Source of the DNA: Prolixibacteraceae bacterium
GTDB taxonomy: Bacteria; Bacteroidota; Bacteroidia; Bacteroidales; Prolixibacteraceae
NCBI GenBank assembly: GCA_003506435.1
Contig: DOAQ01000015.1
Coordinates: forward strand, 1-64,000
Length of the DNA: 64,000 bases
Direction: 5' to 3'
A model generated the notes under the pieces. The model worked only from the letters and a program-made list of their open reading frames with translations. It was not told the DNA's origin and did no database searches. Positions 42,505-51,858 of this stretch are shown piece by piece (within the stretch, counting starts at the first letter, position 1; each line of letters begins with the position of its first letter). The position numbers and the translations under genes were made by a program.

Positions 42505-44370
42505 TTATTTTTCGTGATAATCAAGCCAAACCTTCATCTTTCCGGGTTCCCGGTTGTCCCATGCAAAATACGGGATGAAGGTAAGTTTTCGTTTTTGATT
42601 GTTTGTTTGCAGAATAGTCATTCCTTCCAGTTTTCTTTTGGCCGCAACGGGTTTAAACTGACCATCCGGATCAATTGAAATCTGGTTCCAATCGATCTTT
42701 CTGTTATCCGCCTGTTCTGCACAATACACCAGCGGGCCACGTTGCACTGCACGCTTTCCGATATTTTGTTTCACCTGCGGATCAGCAGCAACAACTTCGA
42801 CCGGCATTTCAAAATTCAACCTAATTTTATCTCCTGATTCCCATTTTCTCCCGATTTTCACATAGCCATTTTCAACAAAAGGCGAAGCTGTTTGTTTGCC
42901 GTTTACTGCAATTGTATATTTCCGGCACCAACCCGGAACCCTCATATTTACTGAAAAAACAGAGGCAGTAGCAGGTTTTATTTCGATCTCCACATTTCCG
43001 GACCACGGATAATTGGTTTTTTGAACAAGCTCAAGTTTTGTATTGCCCAGTTCAGTATTTGCCTTATTGCCCATGTACAAATTGATAAATATTTCTTTTT
43101 CTCCGACCAGATAAATATAATTCCCGATTGACGGAATGAAACGGGAAACATTACTGGGACAACAGGCGCAACCATACCAGCGTTTCCGGTGATGATCGCC
43201 ATCTGATTCCAGGGGGTTGACATAGAAAAACAAATCGCCTGCAAGCGATATTCCGGATAAAACGCCATTGTAAATGCACCTCTCCATCACATCGACATAT
43301 TTGGCATCTTTAGTAAATAAATTCATCCGGTTATTCCAGAGTACCATTCCAATCGACGCGCAGGTTTCGCAATACGCTTCTTTGTTCGGTAAATCATAAT
43401 CTTCAGTAAATCCTTCGTTATGCAACGACGATCCAATGCCTCCGGTAATGTACATATTCCGGAGAACGACATCGTCCCACACTCGTTTCAGTGCTTCCAC
43501 ATAGGCTGGAAGATCTTTTTCTGCGGCTACATCGGTCATTCCGGTAAACAAGTACATTGCCCGTACGGCATGGCCTTTAATATCTGTAATTTCCGAAACA
43601 GGCACATCATCCTGGCAATATTCCGCGCCTCTCTTTTTGTGGTTCCAAATGCCGCCAATGCCATGCCCGTGACCTCTTTCTTCGAGTAACCAGTGTGCCA
43701 GGTCAAGGTATTTTTTATCTTTTGTTTCGTGGTAAAGTTTTACCAGGGCCAGTTCAATTTCTTCGTGACCCGGCACCCAATGCCGTTTTCCGGGGCCAAA
43801 TGTATTGTCGAGGTGATTTGCAAATTTGATCGCTACATTCAAAAATGTTTCTTTACCTGTGGCACGGTGGTGCGCAATCGCTGCTTCAATCATGTGGCCC
43901 CCGCAATACATTTCATGCTTTTCCATATCTGTCCATCGCTGATCCGGAAGATTCAAGGTGTAATATGTATTCAGATATCCATCGGCCTGCTGTGATTTGG
44001 CGATCAGGTCGATCCAATTATCAAGTAACGCTTCGTATTCCGGATTCGGATTGTTTATCAGTGAATATGCAATCCCTTCCATTGCTTTGTAAACGTCTGA
44101 GTCGTCGAAATAAATTCCTTCATGTTTCCCCTCCGCCAAACCGGCCGCCTTTTTAAAATTATTGATTCGTTGTGTTGAGTCTTGCGTTTGGGCAATGCAG
44201 GTTTCCAGGGTATGGTTTGCGTGCGCTTCCAGCCGCGGAGTCCAAAAAGCATCGCTGATATTAATCTGGTTGAAAGGAACAGGCTTCACCGAATAGGTTT
44301 GCGCATATACAGTGAATTGGCCCAGCGAAATCAGCAAGAACCCGGCAAGCCTGATTTGTTTGAATCTCAT
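42505..44370 (-). CDS. glycoside hydrolase family 127, beta-L-arabinofuranosidase-like
   Basis: Protein of 621 aa with a signal peptide (about 1-23, ending VYA). The GH127 (DUF1680) alpha/alpha barrel carries the zinc-cysteine site: Glu335 and Cys337 in the ETC segment, and Cys403-Cys404 in CACCPSN, one of them the thiolate nucleophile in characterised members. A C-terminal beta-sandwich follows. GH127 enzymes release beta-L-arabinofuranose; other DUF1680 groups act on other sugars, so specificity is inferred. It is the last gene of locus 1, on the same strand as SusCD. Confidence 0.9.
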   Translation of the reverse strand: MRFKQIRLAGFLLISLGQFTVYAQTYSVKPVPFNQINISDAFWTPRLEAHANHTLETCIAQTQDSTQRINNFKKAAGLAEGKHEGIYFDDSDVYKAMEGIAYSLINNPNPEYEALLDNWIDLIAKSQQADGYLNTYYTLNLPDQRWTDMEKHEMYCGGHMIEAAIAHHRATGKETFLNVAIKFANHLDNTFGPGKRHWVPGHEEIELALVKLYHETKDKKYLDLAHWLLEERGHGHGIGGIWNHKKRGAEYCQDDVPVSEITDIKGHAVRAMYLFTGMTDVAAEKDLPAYVEALKRVWDDVVLRNMYITGGIGSSLHNEGFTEDYDLPNKEAYCETCASIGMVLWNNRMNLFTKDAKYVDVMERCIYNGVLSGISLAGDLFFYVNPLESDGDHHRKRWYGCACCPSNVSRFIPSIGNYIYLVGEKEIFINLYMGNKANTELGNTKLELVQKTNYPWSGNVEIEIKPATASVFSVNMRVPGWCRKYTIAVNGKQTASPFVENGYVKIGRKWESGDKIRLNFEMPVEVVAADPQVKQNIGKRAVQRGPLVYCAEQADNRKIDWNQISIDPDGQFKPVAAKRKLEGMTILQTNNQKRKLTFIPYFAWDNREPGKMKVWLDYHEK

Positions 44371-44591
44371 AATTATACAAGTTTATTTACGTTTGATTTT
44401 CTTTATCGGAAAACAACCCGGAGACAATCCGGTTGTCCTTCTCCGGCTAATTTCTGATTGCGAAATTTAAGGAAATCAATTGACTTTTCCTTCCTCAATT
44501 ATTGAACAAATAGGCTGTATCAAAAGAAATCCGGCTCTATGTATATTGGGTTTGGAAAGGAAAGATGCCGATACTGAATGCTGGCAAAAAG

Positions 44592-45953
44592 TTATGGAAC
44601 AATGGCTCCGTGGTGTACCAGTATCGATTTTATATCGTCAACGGGAACATCAACAGGAGACTTTCTGCTTTTTACTGCCAGGGAAGCTGTAGCGCCTGCT
44701 ACCTGTCCCATTGCCATGCATGAAGCCTGAATACGGAGCGCTGAATTTGCCAGACGGTCGCTGCTTAAACAACGTCCTGCAACCAGAAGATTCCGACTGT
44801 TTTTGGGAACCAAAGCCCTCAGTGGAATTGTTGCAACGGTTCCTTCCTGCAAATGTTTAGGCGCTACACCATTTTTATCGTGAAGGTCAATCGGATAAAA
44901 CGAATAGCATATTGAGTCGTCGAAAACTTTTCCACTTGTATAATCTTCATGTGTGATTTGATATTCGCCATCGATCCGATACGTTTCCCGGACACCGGTT
45001 TCAGGTTGCATACTAATCAGTCTCGTTTTCTCACAACCGGGAAGAGTCCGTAAGAACCTTAAATGTTTCATTAACGAAGATCTTCCGTTGATATTGGTAA
45101 TGGTGTGTGTTTCTGAAGTAGTGGAATCAGCTCCTGCAATATGTTGGACATTATTGCCATGGCTTTGCAGCAATGAATGAATATTACGAAATTCTTCTTT
45201 CACCAGTTCCCCTTTTGCTACCGCTTCTTCATATTTTTCCCGGATCAGTTTTAAATCAATATTTTCCATATCGTAACCCTCAATTCTAAACATCAGTGTC
45301 CCCGGTTGCGTTTCCTCCTCTCTTAAAACATTGAACCCGGCAAGTGATGTCACAGAAGCGTTACCGGTGCAATCAATCAATTGCTTACAAACAATCTTTG
45401 TGCGAGTTCCTTTTCCGACCGTATCAACTTCCCAATTATCCCCTTTAAACCGGATACTGACGGGTGTTTCGTAATAACGGATTTGAATTCCGGCCTGCAT
45501 ACATTTTTCTTCGGCCAGCATCGTATAAATAAAGGGGTTTACATGAACCTGATGCTTCCAGTGCTGACGGCCTGTTGGAATGGAGAAATCAGGAAGCTGA
45601 CCGTCATCCAGTTTTACGGTTTCCGAAACCAGTTCCCAGCCGATTCCACTGATAACCTGTTTACCCCAGGCATGAAACAAACCGGGAAAAGATACACCCC
45701 CGGTAGTTGTTGTTCCACCTAACTGGCTTCCGTTTTCGACCAAAATGGTTGAACAACCGGCACGGGCAGCCTGTATAGCAGCAATGGTTCCGGCCGTGCC
45801 TCCCCCTATAACCAGGATATCGGTAGTTATTGTTTTTATATTTTCTCCTGATTTTTTATCGAGGGTTGATGCTTTTCCCAAAACCGGAATGAAACTTCCC
45901 AAGGAGATGCCTCCTATTGTTCTGAGCATGGTACGTCTGGCTATTTTTGTCAT
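44592..45953 (-). CDS. FAD-dependent oxidoreductase with Tat-like signal
   Basis: Protein of 453 aa. The N-terminus has a twin Arg (ARRTMLR) and a hydrophobic stretch, a likely Tat signal (about 1-30), meaning export of a folded flavoprotein. The FAD Rossmann motif GGGTAG is at 50-55, followed by the segment ILVENGSQLGGTTTTGG typical of FAD_oxidored (PF12831) proteins, and a C-terminal RCLSSDRLANSALRIQASCMAMGQVAG FAD-binding end. It lies between a small secreted protein gene and GH127 in locus 1. Substrate unknown; a sugar or uronate-related oxidation is possible. Confidence 0.88.
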   Translation of the reverse strand: MTKIARRTMLRTIGGISLGSFIPVLGKASTLDKKSGENIKTITTDILVIGGGTAGTIAAIQAARAGCSTILVENGSQLGGTTTTGGVSFPGLFHAWGKQVISGIGWELVSETVKLDDGQLPDFSIPTGRQHWKHQVHVNPFIYTMLAEEKCMQAGIQIRYYETPVSIRFKGDNWEVDTVGKGTRTKIVCKQLIDCTGNASVTSLAGFNVLREEETQPGTLMFRIEGYDMENIDLKLIREKYEEAVAKGELVKEEFRNIHSLLQSHGNNVQHIAGADSTTSETHTITNINGRSSLMKHLRFLRTLPGCEKTRLISMQPETGVRETYRIDGEYQITHEDYTSGKVFDDSICYSFYPIDLHDKNGVAPKHLQEGTVATIPLRALVPKNSRNLLVAGRCLSSDRLANSALRIQASCMAMGQVAGATASLAVKSRKSPVDVPVDDIKSILVHHGAIVP

Positions 45954-46011
45954 GGTCAGTTCTTATTAGATGGTTTTAAAATATTTAATCCAATATCGTT
46001 TAGATAAGGTA

Positions 46012-46100
46012 TTTTTCGTGAATACTTTGTGCCTTTTGTGTTTTTGTGGCAGCAAAAAATTAGCCACAAAGTCTCTAATTCTCAAAGATTCACAAAAAGC
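46012..46100. repeat. palindromic element upstream of the FAD oxidoreductase
   Basis: Imperfect inverted repeat with arms of about 38 nt: TTTTTCGTGAATACTTTG...TTTGTGGC and GCCACAAAG...CAAAGATTCACAAAAAG, 12-nt centre. It resembles in style the element at 46728-46878. The two flank the small secreted gene. Confidence 0.7.
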
Positions 46101-46149
46101 ATCTGAAATGTTTCAATTATGTCGTTTCTTAACTAAACGACAGTGATAT

Positions 46150-46698
46150 TTATTTCTTTTTTCTGATGGCAATGGTATACATGCAATAGTTTGCTCCCAT
46201 TGACTTTACAAACCATTCTCTTTTCAACATTTCCATAGGGGAACAGCCATAAAGGGTAACAGTTCCTTTCGGGAAAGTTTTTTTATACAAACTAAAATAC
46301 CCTTTTAGGTTATCGCTCCGGGAATCCTGCCGGGTTACATTTAACCGCATTCGCTCAAACTGGTTAAGCCACTGGGGAATTTCAGGCCATTTATCGCCAA
46401 AAAGAACATACACGTCCAGGTCGCAATCGACATCAAATGAAACGCATATATCGTTTTCGCTGATTAGTTTATCGTTCCCGCATGTTTTAATATGAGCCGC
46501 TCCCATCAATTCTTCTGGAATATAATTGAATTGATATGTCCGGTCCATGTATTGAAGTTCTCCCGAAACAAGGGTATTCAAACCATACTCTTTTCCACTG
46601 GCAGATTTTAGGTTCGTAATTTCCAGCCTGTTTTTTTGGGAAGCGGGTAATCCAGGATTTATCAGAGACAGCATGAATAAGAATGAGATAATTTCCAT
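46150..46698 (-). CDS. small secreted protein of unknown function
   Basis: Protein of 182 aa with a hydrophobic N-terminus (residues 2-17) likely to be a signal peptide. The rest is beta-rich with an early LEITNLKSASGKEY segment and a late CSPMEMLKREWFVKSMGANYCMY end. The middle stretch CVSFDVDCDLDVYVLFGD recalls carbohydrate-active or sialidase-like beta folds, but no family was recognised. It stands between two palindromic elements, downstream of susD in locus 1. Confidence 0.65.
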   Translation of the reverse strand: MEIISFLFMLSLINPGLPASQKNRLEITNLKSASGKEYGLNTLVSGELQYMDRTYQFNYIPEELMGAAHIKTCGNDKLISENDICVSFDVDCDLDVYVLFGDKWPEIPQWLNQFERMRLNVTRQDSRSDNLKGYFSLYKKTFPKGTVTLYGCSPMEMLKREWFVKSMGANYCMYTIAIRKKK

Positions 46699-46727
46699 AA
46701 AAATATGATATTAAAATTGTTTTGAAA

Positions 46728-46878
46728 AGGCTGTTCAAAAACTCCGTGAAACTCTGTATTTCTACCCTGTGGCACTCTGTGGTAAAATATAAACAATTAA
46801 ACCACAGAGTTAAACAGAGTTATATGCGGGGTCTCACGGAGTTGAGTATTAAAATAATCTTACTTTTTTGAACAGCCT
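46728..46878. repeat. 151-bp palindromic element between susD and the secreted-protein gene
   Basis: Perfect 14-bp ends AGGCTGTTCAAAAA / TTTTTGAACAGCCT, then nested pairs: CTCCGTGA (46742) with TCACGGAG (46834) and ACTCTGTGGT (46774) with ACCACAGAGT (46801). The whole can fold as one long hairpin. It may end the SusCD transcript, or be a small non-autonomous element. Confidence 0.75.
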
Positions 46879-46890
46879 CATCATGAAATA

Positions 46891-48408
46891 TTAATAACCT
46901 GGATTTTGATCTGTTGCCGGATCCAATGCTTTATTGTAGTCCAGTTCTGAAACCGGAATTGGCCATAAATAAGCTTTTTCAGCAATTGTAATACCTTTTG
47001 CTGCTTTTATTACTTCTGCTGCTTTTCCTGTTCGTTTCAGGTCGTACCAGCGTTTCCCTTCAAAAATAAATTCGTAAGCCCTTTCCTGAAGAACCAGGTC
47101 CTGAAATGTGGTTTTATTGTAATTGGAAATTTTGAAATCAACATCGGAAGTTGTTTTTGGATCTTTACCATAAGCACGGCGATGCACTTTATTCAATGCT
47201 TCAATACCTTCGGATGTTGGACCACTGGATGCCATACACGATGCTTCAGCATAAATCAACAAAACTTCAGAATACCTGTAAATTGGTAAATCATTCCCTG
47301 CTCCACGGTCTTTTTCTACAGCATTTGGGTCAATATATTTGCTGCATATAAGCGTGTTAGGTCCCAATCCAAAATTGATCTTATCCCATAAACTTTTACG
47401 AATGTCATTATCATTCCAATTCACATAAAACGGATTTGTGGCATCGCTATAATGAGCATAAGCTCCACCAAAATTAAAGTTACCAGTGCTGGCATGACTT
47501 AATACCCAAAGTATCCAATTACCCTGCCCTGCCTGTCTGGAATATTTGAAATAGAAAATTTCTTCGGGGGTTGTAACTATTACAGGTCCAAAAAGATTCC
47601 ATTGATAATCGGTTTTTGACTTTACAGATACTAAAGAATATTTATTTGATTGAATTACTTCGTTGGCCTTATCACGTGCCTCAGCATATCTTCCCAAGGT
47701 TAAATAAACATCGGCAAGCATTGTTTTTGCTGAATATTTTGTTGGCTTACCCACCAATGATTGTACTTCCGGCAAGTTACTTTCTGCATAACTTAAATCA
47801 GAAACAATAAGGGTATAGACATCAGCAACCGGGCTTTTTGCCAAATCAACTACTTTCATATTTTCTTCAGTACGAAGAGGAATACTGCCCCAATTTCTGA
47901 CTAACTGGAAATATGCAAAAGCGCGAAGAAACTTAGCTTCACCTACATTTTTACTAATATCGGACTGACTGATGGATGATCCGTTTGGGGCATTTTTAAT
48001 AACAAGGTTCGCATTGCGGATTGCCAGATAGAATGTATTCCACCGGCCCCCTGCATTGTTGATACTGCTGGCCGCATTGAATCCCTGAAGATTGTTGTAA
48101 TCGGCCCGGCTTCCACGTCCGTATCCCCAATCCGTGTGAGTATCAAGTATTACCGTTTGTTCAACTATATTTCCACTTATCGGGGTATAGATTGCATTAA
48201 CAGATGTTTCCACTTCTTCCGAGGTATTGTAAAAAACTTCAACTGCCAGTGTTTTTGGTTTTTCTTCTAAAATGTCTTCACAGGAAGCAAAGATTAGCAG
48301 AGAAAGTAGCAAACATGAGACGCAAACCTTTAATTTATGCTCCGAGAAGTGCATATATGTGTTTATATTTTTCATTTTCAAGCGTTTTAGTTTTAAAAAA
48401 TCTTTCAT
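46891..48408 (-). CDS. RagB/SusD family nutrient-binding lipoprotein (locus 1)
   Basis: SusD-like protein of about 505 aa, the cell-surface lipoprotein that forms the lid of the SusC pore. The lipobox LIFASC precedes EDILEEKP, and TPR-like helices and the C-terminal LWPIPVSELDYNKAL...NPGY block, conserved in SusD, are present. The start is uncertain: the ATG at 48408 has an AAGG upstream but gives a long n-region; an internal ATG at 48375 would give a normal signal. It is 23 nt downstream of the susC gene. Confidence 0.93.
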   Translation of the reverse strand: MKDFLKLKRLKMKNINTYMHFSEHKLKVCVSCLLLSLLIFASCEDILEEKPKTLAVEVFYNTSEEVETSVNAIYTPISGNIVEQTVILDTHTDWGYGRGSRADYNNLQGFNAASSINNAGGRWNTFYLAIRNANLVIKNAPNGSSISQSDISKNVGEAKFLRAFAYFQLVRNWGSIPLRTEENMKVVDLAKSPVADVYTLIVSDLSYAESNLPEVQSLVGKPTKYSAKTMLADVYLTLGRYAEARDKANEVIQSNKYSLVSVKSKTDYQWNLFGPVIVTTPEEIFYFKYSRQAGQGNWILWVLSHASTGNFNFGGAYAHYSDATNPFYVNWNDNDIRKSLWDKINFGLGPNTLICSKYIDPNAVEKDRGAGNDLPIYRYSEVLLIYAEASCMASSGPTSEGIEALNKVHRRAYGKDPKTTSDVDFKISNYNKTTFQDLVLQERAYEFIFEGKRWYDLKRTGKAAEVIKAAKGITIAEKAYLWPIPVSELDYNKALDPATDQNPGY

Positions 48409-48431
48409 TTTCAACCTTAAATTATTCGAAC

Positions 48432-51400
48432 TCAGAATCGGGCACGAAAACCAAACGTAATTGACTTAGACATTGGATAGCTCTTATTATCAATTCCACG
48501 TCCTGCGGAATTCACTTCCGGATCTGATCCTGAATATTTCGTAAGCGTTAACATATTTTGTGCGCTCATATAAATTTGCAACGATTGAATTTTATTTAAT
48601 CCCAGGTTTTGAACCGGAAGATTGTAAGCCAGTTGAATATTTTTCAAGCGCAAATACGATCCGTCTTCAATGAAACGATCTGACACATTAATAGATGTAT
48701 TTCTACTGATAATCGGGTATTTGGCATTTGTATTGGTTGGAGTCCACGAATTGTCCAAAACCTCTTTTAACATGTTCATTCCTGAAACATAATCGTAAGC
48801 GTAGGAAACTGCACTTACGTTAAATAAATCGTTCCCGTATGTTCCCTGAAAGAAAATATTCAATTCGAAATTTTTATAGGACATTGTTGAATTAAGCCCG
48901 TAAATGAAATCGGGATTCGCATCTCCAATATATGTTTTATCATCAGCGGTTAATTTTCCATCAGGTGTTAAATCCTGATACTTAATTTTGCCGCTCTCAT
49001 CATAACCGTCTTCCAGGTATCCCCAGAATTGACCAATTGGCCGCCCTTCTCTCAGAATGTTTGTATTATCTTGTAAAGCAACAACGTGCACATATCCGCC
49101 TAAAATATCTTCCCCATTATTTAGTTTTATCACTTTATTTCGGTTGAACGAGATGTTGGCATTCAAATCCCACTTAAAAGCGCCTGTCAGGATTTGCGCA
49201 TCCAGTCCAAGTTCAATCCCTTTATTCTGAACTTTACCCACATTTTGAATTGTACTTGTAAAACCTAAGGACGAAGGTAATACGACAGTATTCAGCAAAT
49301 CTTTTGTGTTTTTCACATAATAGTCTGCTGTAATCGTAAAACGGTTATTCAGAACACCCAAGTCAAAGCCAATGTCCATCTGGTCGGTTGTTTCCCATTT
49401 CAGATCACCAGGGAGTTGAGTTCCGGGGGCAAAGGTGTTATAAAGGGCATCGTTAAAAACTGCTTTACCTGAAGTAAGCTGGTTAAGTGTAAAATACGGA
49501 CCTATTGCCTGGCTTCCGGTTGAACCCCAGCTTGCCCTCAATTTAAAATTGGAAATTTGATCAATATCTTTCAGGAAATCTTCATCAGAAATCCGCCATG
49601 CCAATGCTGCTGATGGAAAATATCCCCATTTGTTTCCTTTCGAGAATTTGGATGAACCATCGGCCCGATAACTGATTGTTGCAAAATATTTATTTCTGAA
49701 GTTGTAATTTACCCTTCCTAAATAGGATAATAAAACCGACTTGGAATATCCGCTTCCAGGTATTCCGGGAGTGATAGCAGCTCCCAAGTTATACGTTTCA
49801 AAAATGTCGGACAGAAATCCGTTTCCACTTCCACTTAACGATGTAGTTAAAAAATCCTGATAAGTAAAACCAGCAACTGCCGAGATATTATGCACATTGT
49901 TGAAGGTGTTGTTATAACTTATCGTATTCTCATTCAGTAAACTGGTAAACTGACTTGTACTAACATCGGCACTTCCTTCCGAATTTATAAAATCACGGGT
50001 GGTATACGAATCTGTTCGGTCATCTCTGTTTTCCACACCACCTGATATCTTTATCGATATTTCTTCCGTTGGATTGAAAATCAGGGCAGCATTAATCAAA
50101 GCTATATTCGCTTTAATTAAAGTTGACTGTTCGTTTATAAAATTTAACGGATTTATTAAATCGGGAGCAACAAACGGATAAACAGTAGCCAAAACACGGT
50201 ACGAGCCATCATCGTTATACGGATTGAGTGTTGGCGGAGTTGCTTGTGCTGAAATTAGAGAATTTCCACGGGAACCACCGCCACTATCTTTTCTATCGGT
50301 ATTGATACGTGTAAATGTACTTGACAGGACAGCACTGAACTGTTTACTGAATTGATGATCGATATTTGACCGAATAGAATACCTGTTGTAATCGCTGCCA
50401 TGAATAATACCATCTTGATTAAGGATACTACCGGATATTGAAAATTTGGTTTTTTCGTTGCCTCCGTTTACATTTAATGAGCTTGTAAGTATCGGTGCTG
50501 TTTGATAGATTAATTTCTGCCAGTCGTAACCACTTCCAAAATTGCTTATTTCACTATCAGTAAAATACGGAGATACGCCATCATTCACAGCCTTTGTATT
50601 GTATAAGGTTGCATATTCGGTGGCATTCATCAAATCCAGTTTCTTGATCAATGATTGCGAGCTGTAGCTGGATTCGAAATCAACAATATTTTTCCCAGCC
50701 TTTCCTCTTTTCGTTGTAATCAAAACAACCCCGTTTGCACCGCGCGATCCGTAAATAGCGGTTGAAGAAGCGTCTTTCAGAATTTCAATACTTTCAATAT
50801 CTGAGTTATTTAAAGCAGTCGCATTATTTAATGGAAAACCATCAACTACATACAAAGGCTCATTACTGCCTTGTATCGAGTTTGATCCCCTTATTCGTAT
50901 GCTTGTAGAGGCGCCTGGTGCACCGGTCGATTGGATTACCTGAACTCCTGATGATCTTCCTGATAATGCCTGAAAAACATTTGTCGATGGAAAAGCATTT
51001 AGTTCATCACTTTTAACTTGTGACACGGAACCTGTTAAATCTGATTTTTTCATAGTTCCATATCCAATCGCAACAACTTCTTCGATGCCAACTGTTTCTT
51101 CTTCCATTTCTACATTTACGATGGATTTTCCTTCTATTTTTACTTCTTTACTTTTCATCCCCACAAACGAGAAAACCAACGTAGCATCAGAAGGTACATT
51201 TGGCAATGTGAAACTTCCATCGGTATCGGTAATTGTTCCTGTAGTCGTACCTTTTAAAACAACAGAAACTCCCGGAAGTGGAGCGCCCGAAGAGTCGGTA
51301 ACTTTGCCGGTAACGGTTTTTTGCTGTTGAGCCTGAACCGAAGACAGTCCAGATAAATGGATTGTGCTCAGTGAACTGTCGTTTTTATACAATAAAACCT

Positions 51401-51743
51401 GACGATCATCAATACTGTAATTCAAATCCGTACCATCGAGCAACTGTGATAAAATTGCATCAATGGTTTGATCTTTTACCGAGATCGTCCGTTTTAATGT
51501 TTTATCGATCGTGCCACTCTCGTATATGAAAATGAACTTGCTGTTGTTTTCAATTTCCAACAACACTTGTTCGATCGTGACATTTTCGAGCGAAATATCC
51601 AGCTTCGTATTCTGAGAATACGTTCCTGCAGAGACTGTCAGGGTCAGCAATAAGATTAAAAAGGTAGTTAATCTCATAATCAATAAAATTTTTGGGATGC
51701 CTCGTTTAAATCCGGAGGCATCATCTTTTAATTTTTTTTTCAT
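48432..51743 (-). CDS. SusC/RagA TonB-dependent transporter with STN domain (locus 1)
   Basis: Outer-membrane transporter of 1103 aa. After a signal peptide (about 20-44) comes an STN domain (about 48-120) that binds a FecR-type anti-sigma. Then follow a carboxypeptidase-D-like beta-sandwich (about 138-222), the plug (about 232-345, with VRIRGSNSI-type segment), and a 22-strand barrel ending in Phe. The STN domain, with the sigma/anti-sigma genes just upstream, indicates signal-responsive import of a glycan or peptide. It forms the SusCD complex with the next gene. Confidence 0.96.
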   Translation of the reverse strand: MKKKLKDDASGFKRGIPKILLIMRLTTFLILLLTLTVSAGTYSQNTKLDISLENVTIEQVLLEIENNSKFIFIYESGTIDKTLKRTISVKDQTIDAILSQLLDGTDLNYSIDDRQVLLYKNDSSLSTIHLSGLSSVQAQQQKTVTGKVTDSSGAPLPGVSVVLKGTTTGTITDTDGSFTLPNVPSDATLVFSFVGMKSKEVKIEGKSIVNVEMEEETVGIEEVVAIGYGTMKKSDLTGSVSQVKSDELNAFPSTNVFQALSGRSSGVQVIQSTGAPGASTSIRIRGSNSIQGSNEPLYVVDGFPLNNATALNNSDIESIEILKDASSTAIYGSRGANGVVLITTKRGKAGKNIVDFESSYSSQSLIKKLDLMNATEYATLYNTKAVNDGVSPYFTDSEISNFGSGYDWQKLIYQTAPILTSSLNVNGGNEKTKFSISGSILNQDGIIHGSDYNRYSIRSNIDHQFSKQFSAVLSSTFTRINTDRKDSGGGSRGNSLISAQATPPTLNPYNDDGSYRVLATVYPFVAPDLINPLNFINEQSTLIKANIALINAALIFNPTEEISIKISGGVENRDDRTDSYTTRDFINSEGSADVSTSQFTSLLNENTISYNNTFNNVHNISAVAGFTYQDFLTTSLSGSGNGFLSDIFETYNLGAAITPGIPGSGYSKSVLLSYLGRVNYNFRNKYFATISYRADGSSKFSKGNKWGYFPSAALAWRISDEDFLKDIDQISNFKLRASWGSTGSQAIGPYFTLNQLTSGKAVFNDALYNTFAPGTQLPGDLKWETTDQMDIGFDLGVLNNRFTITADYYVKNTKDLLNTVVLPSSLGFTSTIQNVGKVQNKGIELGLDAQILTGAFKWDLNANISFNRNKVIKLNNGEDILGGYVHVVALQDNTNILREGRPIGQFWGYLEDGYDESGKIKYQDLTPDGKLTADDKTYIGDANPDFIYGLNSTMSYKNFELNIFFQGTYGNDLFNVSAVSYAYDYVSGMNMLKEVLDNSWTPTNTNAKYPIISRNTSINVSDRFIEDGSYLRLKNIQLAYNLPVQNLGLNKIQSLQIYMSAQNMLTLTKYSGSDPEVNSAGRGIDNKSYPMSKSITFGFRARF

Positions 51744-51804
51744 AAATTTGAAACATTAACAGGTTTAAAATTGCCTTTTACAAGGCGGGTTAAACTAATT
51801 CAGT

Positions 51805-51837
51805 AAGCTGGTTATGGTTGGCACTTTTAACCAGCTT
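51805..51837. repeat. hairpin between fecR and susC
   Basis: A 10-bp perfect inverted repeat AAGCTGGTTA / TAACCAGCTT with a 13-nt loop. The T tract is on the plus-strand side only, so it is not a normal terminator for these minus-strand genes. It may be an mRNA processing or stability element separating regulator and transporter messages. Confidence 0.55.
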
Positions 51838-51858
51838 TCTTTTTATTTTGTGTTTATC

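Noticed and set aside
44480..44692. 70-codon plus-strand frame between GH127 and the FAD oxidoreductase
   Set aside because: Overlaps the 3' end of the oxidoreductase gene antisense and shows no family features.
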